DNA from: Paenibacillus sp. FSL H8-0548
Lineage (GTDB): Bacteria; Bacillota; Bacilli; Paenibacillales; Paenibacillaceae
DNA: 64,000 nucleotides
NCBI RefSeq assembly: GCF_038630985.1
Contig: NZ_CP152049.1
Location: 4,793,501-4,857,500, forward strand
Reading direction: 5' to 3'
Part shown: one piece after another, positions 63,131 to 64,000 of the stretch
How the letters are laid out: the number at the start of each line of letters is the position of its first letter
Position numbering within the stretch: position 1 is the stretch's first letter
The notes under the pieces: generated by a model
What the model was told of the DNA's origin: nothing
Databases searched by the model: none
What the model saw: only the letters and a program-made list of their open reading frames with translations
Made by a program: the position numbers and the translations under genes

Positions 63131-64000
63131 TTATGGTGTGCTAGACATTCTTTCGTATAAGAAATCCACGACATGTTTAACTTCCATTTGGTCGCGAGCA
63201 CCATGCTTCCGGACTCCCAGCTTCATTTGCAGCAGGCAGCCCGGATTGCTGGTGAGAAGATAGTGAGCCCCTGTTCGGTTAACATGCTCCATCTTATGCT
63301 CGAGGATTTGACCTGCCATCTCGGGTTGAGTCACGTTATAGATGCCTGCCGAACCACAGCAGCGGTCTGCCTCTTTCATCTCCACGAAACGGACATTGCC
63401 TACTTGCTTCATAAGCTGCCTAGGAGCATTCGAACTTTTCATTACGTTGCGTAGATGACAGGAATCCTGATAGGTGATCGTGACCGGCTCATCAGCTCCC
63501 GCATTCCGCTCGGTGAACGCCGGAATTCTTCCATGCTCGAACAACAGCTTGCTTACATCTATCACATGAGAGGCAAACCACTCGGCGAGCTCGCGATATT
63601 CGGAATCTTCATGCAGCAAATGATCGTATTCCACGAGCAAGGCACCGCAGCCGCCAGCATTAGAGACGATATACTCGATCTCCGCATCTTTGAACACTTG
63701 CAAATTCGTACGAGCAAGATCTTTGGCCCTATCCATCTCGCCGCTGTGCGCATGAAGCGCCCCGCAGCATACCTGCTCATTCGGAATCACTACCTCAAAA
63801 CCAGCTTCGGACAGCAGCTTCACTGTATTGACATTCGTTTCCGAGAATAATACATCCATAATACACCCCCGAAACAATGCGACTCGGGCAATTCTTTCCC
63901 CTTTGGCTGGATAAACGGTGCCTAGCTGTTCAACTACACCTTTGGCGGTCGCGTCCGGCAAGACTTGTTCCATCTCGCGCATATGAGCCGGAAACAACTG
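63131..64000 (-). CDS. glcF: Glycolate oxidase iron-sulfur subunit GlcF (5'-truncated by window edge)
   Basis: The C-terminal ~290 residues; the frame is open to position 64000 (first codon CAG), so the start is outside. Two CCG domains: ALFRGCIMDVLF with EQVCCGALHAHSGE, and YQDSCHLRNVMK with ADRCCGSAGIYN, the cysteine-rich heterodisulfide-reductase-type motifs of GlcF/LutA. The 4Fe-4S ferredoxin part lies beyond the edge. Glycolate oxidation feeds glyoxylate, the precursor of the tartronate semialdehyde used by the enzymes at 26-28 kb, but the loci are 35 kb apart. Confidence 0.9.
   Translation of the reverse strand, partial: QLFPAHMREMEQVLPDATAKGVVEQLGTVYPAKGERIARVALFRGCIMDVLFSETNVNTVKLLSEAGFEVVIPNEQVCCGALHAHSGEMDRAKDLARTNLQVFKDAEIEYIVSNAGGCGALLVEYDHLLHEDSEYRELAEWFASHVIDVSKLLFEHGRIPAFTERNAGADEPVTITYQDSCHLRNVMKSSNAPRQLMKQVGNVRFVEMKEADRCCGSAGIYNVTQPEMAGQILEHKMEHVNRTGAHYLLTSNPGCLLQMKLGVRKHGARDQMEVKHVVDFLYERMSSTP

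Overview
The window looks like chromosome from a Paenibacillus-type, spore-former-lineage Firmicute. Evidence: S-layer-homology (SLH) domains, TTG starts behind strong AGGAGG sites, many AraC/YesN regulators, LplB/LplC-type sugar permeases with no local ATPase, a full Mrp antiporter operon, ECF transport and lipobox lipoproteins. No rRNA or tRNA gene was found.

Layout. 1-7.35 kb (minus strand): a cobalamin-riboswitch operon encoding an SLH-anchored alpha/alpha-toroid protein, a membrane-anchored DUF4430 protein, ECF T, A and S components, and the N-terminal part of a UbiD-family decarboxylase. The two surface proteins correspond to the two domains of animal intrinsic factor/transcobalamin, so this looks like a bacterial vitamin B12 capture-and-import system. 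It is the most interesting locus here. 7.4-10.7 kb: a small conserved protein, and a GH127 beta-L-arabinofuranosidase divergent from an AraC regulator. 10.8-11.65 kb: a tandem array with an exact 112-bp period built from dyads. 11.8-18.5 kb: a universal-stress (KdpD-like) protein divergent from mrpABCDEFG. 18.6-24.0 kb: an APH-like kinase, a group IIC intron sitting directly behind a terminator, a lipoprotein, and a fused dihydroxyacetone kinase.

24-40 kb: an intergenic dyad cluster, a MATE exporter, glycerate kinase with a tartronate-semialdehyde-reductase-like enzyme carrying a C-terminal YCII domain, then a carbohydrate locus (Gfo/Idh, ThuA, AraC, solute-binding protein, membrane AraC regulator, GHL6-like hydrolase, two permeases). 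40-50 kb: a small helical protein, an ABC exporter pair, a decayed solute-binding protein next to an IS256 remnant, DUF975, Gfo/Idh, a small Sm-like/TM protein, a YumC-type reductase, and two FecCD permeases behind a Fur-like box. 50-54.2 kb: a MarR-heterodimeric multidrug ABC operon. 54.5-62.8 kb (minus): GH5-like hydrolase, YesN-type regulator, YesM-type kinase, two permeases and a binding protein, an apparently complete sugar sensing and uptake operon bracketed by copies of one inverted-repeat element. 63.1-64 kb: the 3' part of glcF.

All family assignments come from reading motifs by eye; no database search was run.
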